A stretch of 64,000 bases of DNA from Terriglobus saanensis SP1PR4 (GCF_000179915.2 NC_014963.1:248001-312000), one strand, 5' to 3'; positions 27,462 to 37,397 are shown, counted from the stretch's first letter. The notes: generated by a model not told the origin, from the letters alone. A program made the numbers and translations.

Positions 27462-28997
27462 TCATTGGGGTAAGGCCCACGCGAACATCACGCTTCCGGT
27501 ACCGACGACGACATACTGCCGCCCATCCAGCTCGTACGTAATGGGCGAAGCCTGCATCGACGATCCGGTACCGGAGTGCCACAGCGTCTTGCCATCCTCT
27601 GTGTTGAGCGCGAGAATGTTTCCCACCTGATCACCCGTGAAGGCGACACCGCCATCCGTCGTGAGAATGCCTGCGCCGCTGCCGTCACCTAGGTCGTGCG
27701 TCCAGCGAAACTTGCCCGTTTGATAGTCGATGGCCTCAACCACACCCTTACCCCACAGACCATAATCCGCACCGGCCCAGCCGTAGGCGCCATCTTCGGG
27801 CTTAGTGAAGTAGAGGCTGTAGCTGGGGTGCGCGTCGACAAGGAAGAGGCCGGTTTTGGGATCGAAGCTCGGCGAACGATAGTTCGTCAGGCCGCCCTCA
27901 TCCGGCGCGATCAGGCGTCCATCGCGCTTCGGGTCTTTGTCGGGATTGGGGATAGGACTTCCATTCTTGCCGATGCCTAATGTCCAGTTCACCGGGCCGA
28001 AGGGCGTGGTCAAAAGGTTCTCACCCGTCTTGCGATCGAGCACAAAGAAGAACCCATTGCGCGAAGCCTGCATGAGCATCTTGCGCGGTTTGCCGTGAAA
28101 GTCGCCATCGACGAGTACGGTGGCCTCGGTCGCATCCCAGTCATGCGTATCGTGCGGCGTCGCCTGGAAAGCCCACGCCATCTTGCCGGTGTCCGGGTTC
28201 AAAGCGATGATGCTGCACGTATAGAGATTATCGCCAGGGCGTACGGTGCCATTCAGCACAGGCGTAGGATTTCCCGTTCCCCAGTAGGTGAGATTGAGAT
28301 CTGGATCGTAGCTTCCGGTAAGCCACGCCATGCCGCCTGTTGGTGCGCCGGGTGTTCCCGCAGGCGGTGTCGCATCCCACTGCCACTGCGTTTTGCCTGT
28401 CTCCGGATCGATGGAGCGAATGTAGCCGGTGATGTTGTCGGAGTCGCCTCCCATGCCGACAAGCACGTGGTCACGGATGACGAGCGGAGACATCGTCGTC
28501 CAGTAACCCTTGGTCATATCGCCCACCACAACATCCCATCGCACTGTGCCGTCCTTCGCATTCAAAGAGACCAGGTGCGCATCGGGAGTTGTCGTGAAGA
28601 TATAGCCCTTGTACATCGCCACGCCGCGCTGGCCGATGTGCTGGCCCTTGTTTGGCGGATAGGTATAGTGCCAGACCAGGTGGCCGGAGCGCGCGTCTAC
28701 GGCGTAAACGTTGTCGGGCACGGTGAAGTACAGAATGCCATCGACAAGGATCGGAGACGCCTTGATGCCTGCAGCCTGGTTGGTCTGAAAAGCCCACGCC
28801 AGCCCGAGATTCTTGACGTTGTCCTTGGTGACCTGCGTCAGCGGGCTGTGGCGTCGCGCGGTGTAATCACCGTGATACGTCGGCCAGCTCTCGGCCTTAG
28901 GATGCAGTAGATCGTTCGCCGTAAGGTTCTGAGACGTTGAAGGAACCGAGAGCAGGGCCAACCCAAGCAGTACAACAAAATGCTTCACGCAGTTCAT
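27462..28997 (-). CDS. PQQ-dependent (quinoprotein) dehydrogenase
   Basis: Periplasmic eight-bladed quinoprotein of 511 residues with a signal peptide (about 1-22). It oxidises an alcohol, sugar or aldehyde and passes electrons to a cytochrome. W-motif blades are visible (ASPILVDGILYF, NVYAVDARSGHLVW). The family signature GMAWLTGSYDPDLNLTYWGTGNP, split across about 235-258, is followed by RPGDNLYT and the calcium/catalytic aspartates in TPHDTHDWD. There is no adjacent cysteine pair anywhere, so the vicinal disulfide typical of methanol dehydrogenase is absent, and there is no C-terminal haem domain. The tri-haem cytochrome encoded 56 bases upstream is the likely electron acceptor. Confidence 0.9.
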   Translation of the reverse strand: MNCVKHFVVLLGLALLSVPSTSQNLTANDLLHPKAESWPTYHGDYTARRHSPLTQVTKDNVKNLGLAWAFQTNQAAGIKASPILVDGILYFTVPDNVYAVDARSGHLVWHYTYPPNKGQHIGQRGVAMYKGYIFTTTPDAHLVSLNAKDGTVRWDVVVGDMTKGYWTTMSPLVIRDHVLVGMGGDSDNITGYIRSIDPETGKTQWQWDATPPAGTPGAPTGGMAWLTGSYDPDLNLTYWGTGNPTPVLNGTVRPGDNLYTCSIIALNPDTGKMAWAFQATPHDTHDWDATEATVLVDGDFHGKPRKMLMQASRNGFFFVLDRKTGENLLTTPFGPVNWTLGIGKNGSPIPNPDKDPKRDGRLIAPDEGGLTNYRSPSFDPKTGLFLVDAHPSYSLYFTKPEDGAYGWAGADYGLWGKGVVEAIDYQTGKFRWTHDLGDGSGAGILTTDGGVAFTGDQVGNILALNTEDGKTLWHSGTGSSMQASPITYELDGRQYVVVGTGSVMFAWALPQ

Positions 28998-29053
28998 ATC
29001 GATTGGAACCTTTCTGTTACCACGGTTCTTGCAGTCGCGCTTTTAACGCCCAA

Positions 29054-30232
29054 TCAACGCATCGTTTGCAGATAAGCCATCAGGTTGTGAATGTCATCAT
29101 CGGTGTACTTGGGAAACTGATCTACATGTGCCTGCAGCGACTTCTCTACGTTCTCTTTCACCGTTGTGCGCGGCCAGGAACGATACGTGCCGGACGCATC
29201 CGTAATCGCAATCGTGAACTCATCGAGATACGAGATCGTCCCCGCAACCTTCTCTCCGGAAGGCAACGTCACGCTGGCCTTGACCTTTGTCCCGCGCGGA
29301 TACAGCATCCTCTGTTCCAACTGGAGGCCTTCATATCGCGTGGCAATGCCCTTGAGATCGCCCGTCGGAGAATGGCAGGAGGCGCAACCGCCCGCGCCGT
29401 TGAAGTACTTCTTGCCTGCATCCACATTGCCCGTCTGCAGATCGGAGACGTCCACGCCACGGCGACGGCCTTCCTTCTGCGCTGCCGTCACAATCGAATG
29501 CACATAGGCCACAACTCCCGCCGTCTCGTTTTCCGAGAAGCTGAAGCGCGGCATGCGCGGCGGCCGTCCATTGTGAATCACTTCAGAGATCTTGTCGCCG
29601 TTGACATCCGCATTCACCAGCTTGGAACGCGTCAGATCCGGCCCGGTCTCGCCACCGCCCGCATCGCGTCCATGGCAGAAGGAGCAGTTCTGTTGAAACA
29701 GCGACTTCCCGTTTTCAAGAAGAGGAGAGAGCGTCGCCGTGGATCCTACCGTAGGATTCACCGCGATCACTTCGCCGCTCTTCATGAAGTGCAGAAGATT
29801 TCCGATCTCGATCTCGCTGAGCTTCGGAAAGGCAGGCATACGGCCTCTGCCGTGGCGGATGCGGTCGATGATCGCCGCATCGTCGTACCGATGGCTCACA
29901 CCGATCAGCGGAGGAAACGACGGAAGAATGCCCTCCCGCTTTTCGCCGTGGCAGATCGCGCAGTGGTCTTCGTAGACCTGAGCTCCGAGAACATCCACAG
30001 AAGCTGGCCCTGCTGGAGGAGCTGGCGTGGGCGTGGCGGACTTCTGCTGCCCCAAGGCATCCAATGCTGCAGCCAGACGGAGGTAATGCGCGACCTTCTG
30101 CCGCGGCGCGAGCGATGCAGCAGCGGATGCCGCGCGCACCTGCATTGGCGCATGCAACATCGCACCCGTGACTACAAGCAGGCCCAGCGTCGAAGCGGCG
30201 AGGTGAGTTCTCTTCATCAAGCTCTTAGGCAT
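29054..30232 (-). CDS. Tri-haem cytochrome c
   Basis: Exported electron carrier with three haem c sites, CAICH, CSFCH and CASCH, each in its own small cytochrome domain (about 90-165, 185-270, 290-320). A beta-rich segment (VKASVTLPSGEKVAGTIS...) near the third haem resembles an inserted sensor-like strand pair. This is typical of cytochromes coupled to membrane quinoprotein dehydrogenases. The N-terminus has a signal peptide. Starts at 30253, 30232 or 30217 are all possible; 30232 was chosen because it begins 10 bases after the multicopper oxidase stop, suggesting coupling. It should take electrons from the PQQ dehydrogenase encoded next. Confidence 0.85.
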   Translation of the reverse strand: MPKSLMKRTHLAASTLGLLVVTGAMLHAPMQVRAASAAASLAPRQKVAHYLRLAAALDALGQQKSATPTPAPPAGPASVDVLGAQVYEDHCAICHGEKREGILPSFPPLIGVSHRYDDAAIIDRIRHGRGRMPAFPKLSEIEIGNLLHFMKSGEVIAVNPTVGSTATLSPLLENGKSLFQQNCSFCHGRDAGGGETGPDLTRSKLVNADVNGDKISEVIHNGRPPRMPRFSFSENETAGVVAYVHSIVTAAQKEGRRRGVDVSDLQTGNVDAGKKYFNGAGGCASCHSPTGDLKGIATRYEGLQLEQRMLYPRGTKVKASVTLPSGEKVAGTISYLDEFTIAITDASGTYRSWPRTTVKENVEKSLQAHVDQFPKYTDDDIHNLMAYLQTMR

Positions 30233-30242
30233 CTTCTCTGAC

Positions 30243-31646
30243 TTACCCCGCATATTTGATCAACTGCATAAAGCCGTAGTCCATGTGGAGCTGCTGATGA
30301 CAGTGCATCAGCGTGTCGCCGGGATTGTTCGCTACAAAGTCCACGGCGACTGACTGCAACGGCATGACGTTGATCACGTCTTTCATCAGGCCGCTCAACT
30401 GCGTCTTTCCAATCTGTGTCACTTCAAAGGTGTGCCGGTGCAGATGCATCGGGTGCTGGTCGCCACTACCGTTGCGAAAGACCATGCGATAGCGCTTGCC
30501 CTTCTGCACCACCAGCGGATCGATGTCCGGCCACGAGCGGTTGTTGATCGTCCATACATCGAACTTCGAATCCATCTTGTGGCCGTTATCGCGGAAGGTG
30601 AGGACGAAGGTCTCATCTGGATCCGCTGCCTTCGTCGGATTTGCGAAGATCGAGTAGTCCCACTCAACAGGTGCAGGATCTTTCCAGACCGGCGCGCCCT
30701 TCTGGCCCGCATATTCCACCACAATGCCAAGGCCCATCTGCCGCGACTTCTCCAGCGTGGAACCAAGCACCCACACGCCGGGCGAGTTCATCTCCACGAT
30801 CGCATCCACGCGCTCCGCCACAGCCAGCGAAAGCACTTCTACCGACTTCGGATTCGGTACAACATTGCCGTCCATTGCGATGATCTTGAAGGTATGCCCC
30901 GGCAGTGCCAGAACGACATTTTCCGTCGCGCTCGCGTTCAGCAGACGCATCAACACGCGCTGACCCTTCTTCACGCGCAGCGGTTCGCCCGCGCCCAGCA
31001 TGTGCGCGTTCATGGTGGCGTACTTGTAGCCCACATCGGAGCCGTTGGTCTGCGGCACATTTGCGGACTGCTCGCGCAGCATGTCCACCATGGGGACAAA
31101 GCTCGGCTCCCAGTGGCGCACAGCCAGATTGATTTCCTGGTCGTAATGGCCTTCGTGCCCCGCTTGCTTCTTGCCTTCGACGATCAGGAACCCCGCTTGC
31201 CCCGTATAAGCACCAGCGGCAAGATTATCCATCGCCATCGCATGGGTGTGATACCAACGCGTCCCTGTAGGGTTCGGCGTGAATTGATACCGATGGGTCG
31301 CGCCCACCGGTATCATCGGCGAACCCTCTTCGACCGCGCCATCGTTCAGCGAATCAATCGCGAGCCCGTGCCAGTGCACAATCTCGGGAACAGGAGAGTT
31401 GTTCGTCACATCGATGGTCACCGGCACACCCTCGCGCAGGCGAAGCAGCGGCCCCGGCACCTGCCCGTTGTAAGCAATGGTGTCGATGACCACGCCCGGA
31501 GCGATCTCCAGCCTGGTCGGCGCGATGCGCAGCGTGTGGTCCGCCTTCGCAGGACCGGTGACCGCGCGAGTTTTGCGCACCGCCGCGTGGAGTGCCGTTG
31601 AAGTGAGTGCCGCGCCCGCCGTTGCCAGAAAGCTTCTACGATCCAT
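30243..31646 (-). CDS. TAT-exported multicopper oxidase (laccase-like)
   Basis: A three-domain copper oxidase of about 467 residues, reducing oxygen to water while oxidising a phenol, metal ion or cytochrome. The export signal has a twin-arginine motif, DRRSFLATAG. All four copper-binding segments are present: HWHG, YHTHAM, HPMHLHRHTFEV and HCHQQLHMDYGFM. In the last, the residue five positions after the final histidine, normally methionine, is phenylalanine, as in high-potential laccases. ATG at 31646 was preferred to a GTG at 31667, which would overlap the upstream gene. It lies between the sugar-isomerase gene and the tri-haem cytochrome, so it may be an oxidase for that chain. Confidence 0.9.
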   Translation of the reverse strand: MDRRSFLATAGAALTSTALHAAVRKTRAVTGPAKADHTLRIAPTRLEIAPGVVIDTIAYNGQVPGPLLRLREGVPVTIDVTNNSPVPEIVHWHGLAIDSLNDGAVEEGSPMIPVGATHRYQFTPNPTGTRWYHTHAMAMDNLAAGAYTGQAGFLIVEGKKQAGHEGHYDQEINLAVRHWEPSFVPMVDMLREQSANVPQTNGSDVGYKYATMNAHMLGAGEPLRVKKGQRVLMRLLNASATENVVLALPGHTFKIIAMDGNVVPNPKSVEVLSLAVAERVDAIVEMNSPGVWVLGSTLEKSRQMGLGIVVEYAGQKGAPVWKDPAPVEWDYSIFANPTKAADPDETFVLTFRDNGHKMDSKFDVWTINNRSWPDIDPLVVQKGKRYRMVFRNGSGDQHPMHLHRHTFEVTQIGKTQLSGLMKDVINVMPLQSVAVDFVANNPGDTLMHCHQQLHMDYGFMQLIKYAG

Positions 31647-31654
31647 CCCTTTAT

Positions 31655-32614
31655 CTATACCCACCAAGCAGCCCCCGGTGTTTCTTTCAGCACAACAGAG
31701 TTCAAGAACTCAACAGCCTTGTTCAGGCCCTCATCCGGCGACAACAGACTGTCCTCGTGCTCAATCGAAAGCACACCGTCATAACCGAACATCCGCAACG
31801 TGGAGACAAACTCCTTCCACCACTCGGCTCCATGCCCAAAGCCGCAGGTGCGGAAGATCCAACCGCGATTGCGCTCGTCCGTGTAAGGCTTCGTGTCCAG
31901 CACGCCCGTGCGCGGAAGATTGGCAGGGTACATCTGCGTGTCCTTCGCGTGAACATGAAAGATCGCATCGCCCAGAACGCGTATCGCTTCAATCGGGTCG
32001 ATCCCCTGCCAGAACATATGACTTGGATCGTAGTTGCAGCCCACCGACGGCCCGGCAATCGAGCGTAACCGAAGCATCGTCTCCGGGCTGTACGCAACGA
32101 AGCCAGGATGCATCTCGATGGCAATCTTCACACCATGATCCGTTGCGAACTTCGCATGCTCTTTCCAGTAAGGCGTTACCACCTGGTCCCACTGCCACTT
32201 CAGTATGTCGAGATACTCCGGCGGCCACGGGCAGGTCACCCAGTTGGGATACTTCGAACCCACCGTACTCCCCGGGCATCCCGCAAAATCCACGATGGTG
32301 GACACACCGAGCTTCTCTGCGAGAAGAATCGTCCTGCGACTTGTTTCACGCGCCACCTTCGCCTGCTCTTTGTCCGGATGCAGACCGTTGCCATGGCAAC
32401 TCAGTGCAGAGATGGTGAACTCCTTGTCGGCGAGGGTCTTTTGGAACTTCGCCAGCGCGGCTTCGTCTTCCAGCATGGACAACTTGCAGTGCGCGTCACC
32501 CGGATAGTTTCCCGTGCCCAGTTCTACAGTACGAATGCCGAGCGTGCTCAGCTTCTCCAGCGCGCCTTCGAGCGGCAACGTCGACAACAGTGGTGTAAAA
32601 ACTCCAAGTCTCAT
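31655..32614 (-). CDS. Sugar phosphate isomerase/epimerase family protein (TIM barrel)
   Basis: A 319-residue AP-endonuclease-2/xylose-isomerase-like barrel. It is recognised from the beta-strand start MRLGVFTPLL, the second strand TVELGTGNYPGD, metal-ligand patterns IAIEMHPGF, NYDPSHMFWQG and FHVHAKDTQ, and the closing GVLSIEHEDSL. Members isomerise, epimerise or, in recently described pathways, cleave keto-sugars. No signal peptide is seen, so it is cytoplasmic. The frame opens at 32683, but homology starts at the ATG at 32614. It lies 32 bases after a Gfo/Idh/MocA dehydrogenase gene and 8 bases before the multicopper oxidase start, so an operon is likely. Confidence 0.88.
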   Translation of the reverse strand: MRLGVFTPLLSTLPLEGALEKLSTLGIRTVELGTGNYPGDAHCKLSMLEDEAALAKFQKTLADKEFTISALSCHGNGLHPDKEQAKVARETSRRTILLAEKLGVSTIVDFAGCPGSTVGSKYPNWVTCPWPPEYLDILKWQWDQVVTPYWKEHAKFATDHGVKIAIEMHPGFVAYSPETMLRLRSIAGPSVGCNYDPSHMFWQGIDPIEAIRVLGDAIFHVHAKDTQMYPANLPRTGVLDTKPYTDERNRGWIFRTCGFGHGAEWWKEFVSTLRMFGYDGVLSIEHEDSLLSPDEGLNKAVEFLNSVVLKETPGAAWWV

Positions 32615-32646
32615 CGTGGTTCTCTCATGCGCTTCGGTTGGTACGG

Positions 32647-33819
32647 TTAGAAAGATGGCGGAAAGTACTGCACCTTCTGCCATGTATTGCCTGCAGCATG
32701 GCTCGCCAGAATGGCATCCACAATACAGTTGGAACGGTAGCCGTCGTCAAAGGTTGGCAGCGGCGACGGCTTATCCTGGATCCCCGCTCCCGCACGGACC
32801 CATGTGTACGCATCGCTGACGATGTTCATGAAGGCATCGGCCCACGATTCCTGATGGCCCGCCGGTAGATGCGTGTAACGCAGCGCTTCGCCCGCCACCA
32901 GCGCGGGATCCTTGCCTACAATGCAGTTCGGCCCTTCATGGCTTCCCACCCAGAGTTCGTTCTGCTCCTCCTGCCGCCACTTCAGGGAGTGCTTTAGACC
33001 GCTGATCTCAAACTGCAGATCGTTCTTATGTCCCGGCAAAGTCTGCGCCGCGGAGAACGTACCCTTCGTCCCATCTTCGAAGCGCAGCAACACTGTGGCC
33101 AGGTCTTCGCTCGTCATAGGGATTGCCTTGCGGTCGCCGGATGTTGTTTTGGAGAAGGCCTCGGAAGATCCTTCGGTGGCGTATCTTGTCTTCACCACCG
33201 TAGTGATGTCCGCCAGCACCGAGGCAATCTTCTTGCCAGAGACATGCTCCGCAAGATCGCACCAGTGCGATCCGATATCGCCCAGAGCAGAGGTACCGCC
33301 ACCCTTCGCCGGATCGGATCGCCATGAATACACGTTCGGATCGGTCAGCCAGTCCTGCAGATAGAAGCCCTGAATAAAAGTCAGATTGCCAATGCTTCCA
33401 TCGGCCACCATCGTACGCGCATGCTGCACCAGCGGGTTTCCGCGATAGTTGAAGGTCACGGCGTGCGCCACTTTTGCCGCAATCGCCGCATCGCGGAGCC
33501 TGCGGCTCTCATCGGAGTTCATCGCGAGCGGCTTGTCTGAGACCACGTGCTTGCCCGCTTCAATCGCCGCCATCGTCACCGGAAAGTGCATGTGGTTCGG
33601 TGTCGTGTTGTGAACCACATGAATATCCGGGTCGGCGATCAACTCGCGATAGTCGCCGTACGAACGTCCGACCTTGTACTCCGCAGCCTTGCGCTTTGCC
33701 GACTCCACGGAAGATCCCGCAATCGCCACCACGTCTACGTCGCCCAGCCGCCGCACCGCATCGATGTGATGCGCTGCGATAAAGCCAGGCCCTACCAGTC
33801 CCATACCCAATCTCTTCAT
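32647..33819 (-). CDS. Gfo/Idh/MocA family NAD(P)-dependent oxidoreductase, ThuB-like context
   Basis: A 390-residue sugar dehydrogenase. The N-terminal Rossmann fold begins MGLVGPGFIAAHH, followed by VVHNTTPNHMHF and the variant lysine motif SDKPLA (normally EKP). The C-terminal half has the usual open beta-sheet with GGGTSALGDIGSHWCDLAEH holding the catalytic Asp/His. There is no signal peptide. The gene starts 8 bases after a ThuA-like gene. In rhizobia the ThuA/ThuB pair oxidises trehalose and related disaccharides at C3, so a 3-keto-glycoside-forming role is plausible but inferred only from gene order. Confidence 0.88.
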   Translation of the reverse strand: MKRLGMGLVGPGFIAAHHIDAVRRLGDVDVVAIAGSSVESAKRKAAEYKVGRSYGDYRELIADPDIHVVHNTTPNHMHFPVTMAAIEAGKHVVSDKPLAMNSDESRRLRDAAIAAKVAHAVTFNYRGNPLVQHARTMVADGSIGNLTFIQGFYLQDWLTDPNVYSWRSDPAKGGGTSALGDIGSHWCDLAEHVSGKKIASVLADITTVVKTRYATEGSSEAFSKTTSGDRKAIPMTSEDLATVLLRFEDGTKGTFSAAQTLPGHKNDLQFEISGLKHSLKWRQEEQNELWVGSHEGPNCIVGKDPALVAGEALRYTHLPAGHQESWADAFMNIVSDAYTWVRAGAGIQDKPSPLPTFDDGYRSNCIVDAILASHAAGNTWQKVQYFPPSF

Positions 33820-33827
33820 GCAATCCC

Positions 33828-34694
<867 letters not shown>

Positions 34695-34931
34695 AAGAAC
34701 CTCCAGAAAGTGTCGCTATCTTACAGAGCCGAGCGCAGGAAAGTCGCCGGTCTACAACCGTCACCCTGGGAGCGCTTGAGGATCGCTCCGCCAGCATGGC
34801 AGCCATCCTTTCACAACCGCGTCCGAGAGGGGAATCCTATGTGCGAAATACTAAGGCGCTTAGGTCAGACGACGTACCTCCGCCACCGCAAATCCCTTGA
34901 TAATCAGCGATAAGGCTTCGTTCCGGCATCT
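34695..34931. promoter_or_regulatory. Divergent control region between the ThuA gene and the phospholipase gene
   Basis: Part of a 342-base gap (34695-35036) that must hold the promoter of the six-gene minus-strand run. No clear promoter boxes, operator repeats or small gene were recognised in this part; the rest of the gap holds a family A hairpin repeat. Confidence 0.3.
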
Positions 34932-34996
34932 GTGCCCCATTCTTTCGCGGCATTTTGCGAAAGGGTGGGGTCGCGCGGAGCGCATAAACCAGATCT
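34932..34996 (+). repeat. Hairpin repeat, family A copy 2
   Basis: Arms CCCCATTCTTTCGC (34935-34948) and GCGAAAGGGTGGGG (34957-34970) pair over 14 positions with two G-U wobbles on the plus strand. The conserved tail tcgcgcggagcgca...aaccagatct follows. It lies 41 bases upstream of the phospholipase start, in the untranslated leader, and can be falsely read as an N-terminal extension of that protein. Confidence 0.75.
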
Positions 34997-35036
34997 CCTC
35001 GGAGACCAGCTCACACCGCCAGAAAGGCTCCGCCGG

Positions 35037-36230
35037 ATGCCCGTCTTCACCCGCTCTCTCGCAGCACTCGTTCTCTCCGCTTCTTCTCTCGGCATCGCGC
35101 AGAACCAGAGCCAGTCGGCGCAGGACAAGCTCCTCCATCTCAACCAGATCCAGGTCATCGGCACGCACAACAGCTACAACACCGGCTTTGCCCCCAGCGA
35201 GGCAAAGTACTTCTCCGCCACCTACGCCAAGGCGTACCACGGTCTGGAGTATCACCACCTCTCGCTTCCCGCGCAGCTCTCCGGCGGCATTCGCCAACTG
35301 GAGCTCGACATCGTGCAGGATCCTGCAGGCGGTCGCTTCGCGCACCCGAAGATCGTCGAAATCACTAAAGAGCAAGGACTTCCCGCCGACCCCGACTTCG
35401 ACCCCACCCATGAGATGGACAAACCCGGGTTCAAGGTCATCCACCTCGGCGACCTGAACGAACGCAGCAGCTGCCAACGTTTCGTCACCTGCCTGCAGCA
35501 GATCCGCACATGGTCCAAAGCCCACCCGAAGCACGTCCCGATCTTCCTCCTCATCGAAGACAAGCAGGGCAAGATCAGCCAGATGCCCGACGCAGTTACC
35601 GCCGAACCCTGGACCGCCGAGACCTGGGACGCCATGGATAAGGAGATCCGCTCCGTCTTCCGCGAAAAAGAGATGATCACCCCGGATCAGGTGCGCGGCA
35701 GTTACCCAACGCTGGAAGCTGCCGTGCTCGCCGGAAAGTGGCCCACGCTGGCAAAATCCCGCGGTAAGGTGATGTTTCTTCTCTACAACCGCAAATCCGC
35801 GCCCGCCTACCTCGCCGGGCATCCCATCATGAAGGGTCGCGCGCTCTTCACCAACGGCCGCCCCGGCGAACCCGGAGCCGCCTTTGTGGAGCAGGACAAC
35901 GGCAAACCTGAGGCCATCGACCCTCTGGTCAAGCAGGGATACCTTGTCCGCACGCGGTCGGACTTCAACACCGATCAGGGCCGCAGCAACGACACCACCC
36001 GCCGCGATCTGCTGCTTGCGGGCGGCGCGCAGATGATTAGCACCGACTTTCCCGTTTCGGAACCCGCTCCCTGGACCGGATATACCGTCGGTCTGCCCGG
36101 AGGTCTAGCAGCTCGGTGCAATCCGGTGAACGCACCTGCTGGCTGCAACAACGCCCTTCTGGAGCCGGCGATCCCGCGCGTGGCCGAACCATCTCCGGCG
36201 AACCACCCGGAAACCCCGGAAAAGCACTAA
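35037..36230 (+). CDS. Secreted Ca2+-dependent phosphoinositide phospholipase C-like protein
   Basis: A 397-residue protein with a signal peptide (about 1-21, ending LGIAQ). The PI-PLC-like TIM barrel is indicated by QIQVIGTHNSYNTGF with the first catalytic histidine (near residue 42), GIRQLELDIVQDP with acidic metal ligands, FKVIHLGDLNERS with the second histidine, VPIFLLIEDKQG, and a C-terminal QMISTDFPVSEPAPWTGY. It probably cleaves phosphodiester head groups of phospholipids outside the cell; the exact lipid is unknown. The ATG at 35037 has AGAAAGG upstream; an in-frame ATG at 34932 lies inside a repeat and would bury the signal peptide. Confidence 0.87.
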   Translation: MPVFTRSLAALVLSASSLGIAQNQSQSAQDKLLHLNQIQVIGTHNSYNTGFAPSEAKYFSATYAKAYHGLEYHHLSLPAQLSGGIRQLELDIVQDPAGGRFAHPKIVEITKEQGLPADPDFDPTHEMDKPGFKVIHLGDLNERSSCQRFVTCLQQIRTWSKAHPKHVPIFLLIEDKQGKISQMPDAVTAEPWTAETWDAMDKEIRSVFREKEMITPDQVRGSYPTLEAAVLAGKWPTLAKSRGKVMFLLYNRKSAPAYLAGHPIMKGRALFTNGRPGEPGAAFVEQDNGKPEAIDPLVKQGYLVRTRSDFNTDQGRSNDTTRRDLLLAGGAQMISTDFPVSEPAPWTGYTVGLPGGLAARCNPVNAPAGCNNALLEPAIPRVAEPSPANHPETPEKH

Positions 36231-36294
36231 TTTTGAAAAAATACAAGGGCCGCAACGTAAACTGGCGGCAGGGAATCGCCGTCCCAAGAAGCGT

Positions 36295-36876
36295 ATGCAG
36301 ATCACAATTGACGCATCTATGATTCCCCTCAGTTGCAGGGTGAGCATTATTTCGGAATTGGACGATATCGATGCCCTGGTCGGGCTTTATCGTGGGCGCG
36401 TCCTGCGGTATGTGATGTTGTCTGTCGGCGACCAGGACCTTGCGGAGACCATCACGCAGGACTGTTTTCTGAAGGCCTACAACGGCCGCGCGTCCTTCCG
36501 TGGAGATTGTGCCGTCAGCACATGGCTCTTCACCATTGCAAATAACCTTATCCGCGACCATCTCCGCACCAAAAAGTTCCAGTTTTGGCGAAAAGCCAAA
36601 GCGACGGCCATCGACGCAACCGAGATGGCTTCCTTCCTCCCAAATGGGGAAACTTCGCCTGAAACACGTATCCTGGCCAGCGAACGGGCGGAACAGGTCA
36701 AAGTAGCGATGGAAAAACTTTCTGTAAACCAGCGCAGGATGTTTATCCTGAGATTTCTGGAAGAAATGGACCTTGCCGAGATCGCCCAGGCAACAGGTAT
36801 GCCTGTGAACACTGTTAAGACGCATCTGCACCGGGCCGTCACCAGTATCCGCAAGGAATTAGGGGGAGCTCGATGA
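36295..36876 (+). CDS. ECF-type RNA polymerase sigma factor
   Basis: A 193-residue sigma-70 family protein with only regions 2 and 4. Region 2 has ITQDCFLKAYNGRASFRGD and the core-binding STWLFTIANNLIRDHLR; region 4 has LSVNQRRMFILRFLEEMDLAEIAQATGM and the helix-turn-helix VNTVKTHLHRAV. It redirects RNA polymerase to an unknown regulon. AAGAAG precedes the ATG at 36295; the ATG at 36319 is an alternative. The next gene, a zinc-binding anti-sigma-like protein, overlaps by four bases, so the sigma factor is probably held inactive until an envelope signal arrives. Confidence 0.92.
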   Translation: MQITIDASMIPLSCRVSIISELDDIDALVGLYRGRVLRYVMLSVGDQDLAETITQDCFLKAYNGRASFRGDCAVSTWLFTIANNLIRDHLRTKKFQFWRKAKATAIDATEMASFLPNGETSPETRILASERAEQVKVAMEKLSVNQRRMFILRFLEEMDLAEIAQATGMPVNTVKTHLHRAVTSIRKELGGAR

Positions 36877-37397
36877 ATTCATCCCGTACACAACACCTTA
36901 CAGAAGAGCAGTTTGCCGGCTATATGGTGGGCGACGTGGCGGATGCTGCCGCCGCTGCTCATCTCTCCGTATGCGACGAATGCCGCTCGGAAGTAGAAAA
37001 CTTCGGCGCTTCTGTCCAAAGCTTCAACCTGGCTTCGATGGCGTGGAGCGAGTCGCGTCCGTCGACCAGCCTCCGTGTACGTACCTCCTCGCGCGCCGCA
37101 TGGCGTCTCCATCCCGGGATGACTGTGGCCTCCTGGGGATTTGCCACCGGCGTATTGCTGATGTCGGCGATTCCGCTGGCGCGTCATCTCAAGCATCCTT
37201 CCCGCGAGACCGCTCCGGCGGTTCTCTCGGCGCAGGAGTCGCAAAAGCAGATCGAGCAGGACAACCAGCTTCTGATGGCCGTCGACCGCGAGCTTTCGGA
37301 ACAGGTCACCTCTCCGGAACAGGAATACGGCCTGGACAAGGAACTACCGCAGGACCGGCAATTGAACTCGCATAAGAGAGCAGCAAAGGTTCAATGA
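36873..37397 (+). CDS. Probable zinc-binding anti-sigma factor, membrane anchored
   Basis: A 174-residue protein. The N-terminus has the zinc anti-sigma pattern His-x3-Cys-x2-Cys in AHLSVCDECRSE (near residue 30-41). One membrane helix (TVASWGFATGVLLMSAIPLA, about 89-108) follows, then a polar, glutamine-rich extracytoplasmic tail of about 65 residues. The layout fits a regulator that binds the co-encoded sigma factor in the cytoplasm and senses the periplasm through its tail. It overlaps both neighbours by four bases (ATGA), so the three genes are translated together. Confidence 0.8.
   Translation: MNSSRTQHLTEEQFAGYMVGDVADAAAAAHLSVCDECRSEVENFGASVQSFNLASMAWSESRPSTSLRVRTSSRAAWRLHPGMTVASWGFATGVLLMSAIPLARHLKHPSRETAPAVLSAQESQKQIEQDNQLLMAVDRELSEQVTSPEQEYGLDKELPQDRQLNSHKRAAKVQ

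Noticed and set aside
30432-31601. Plus-strand frame of 389 codons opposite the multicopper oxidase
   Set aside because: No motifs, and the opposite strand has all copper-binding signatures.
34932-35036. N-terminal extension of the phospholipase starting at the ATG at 34932
   Set aside because: It is the translation of a family A repeat also found elsewhere; the ATG at 35037 has a ribosome site and starts a signal peptide.
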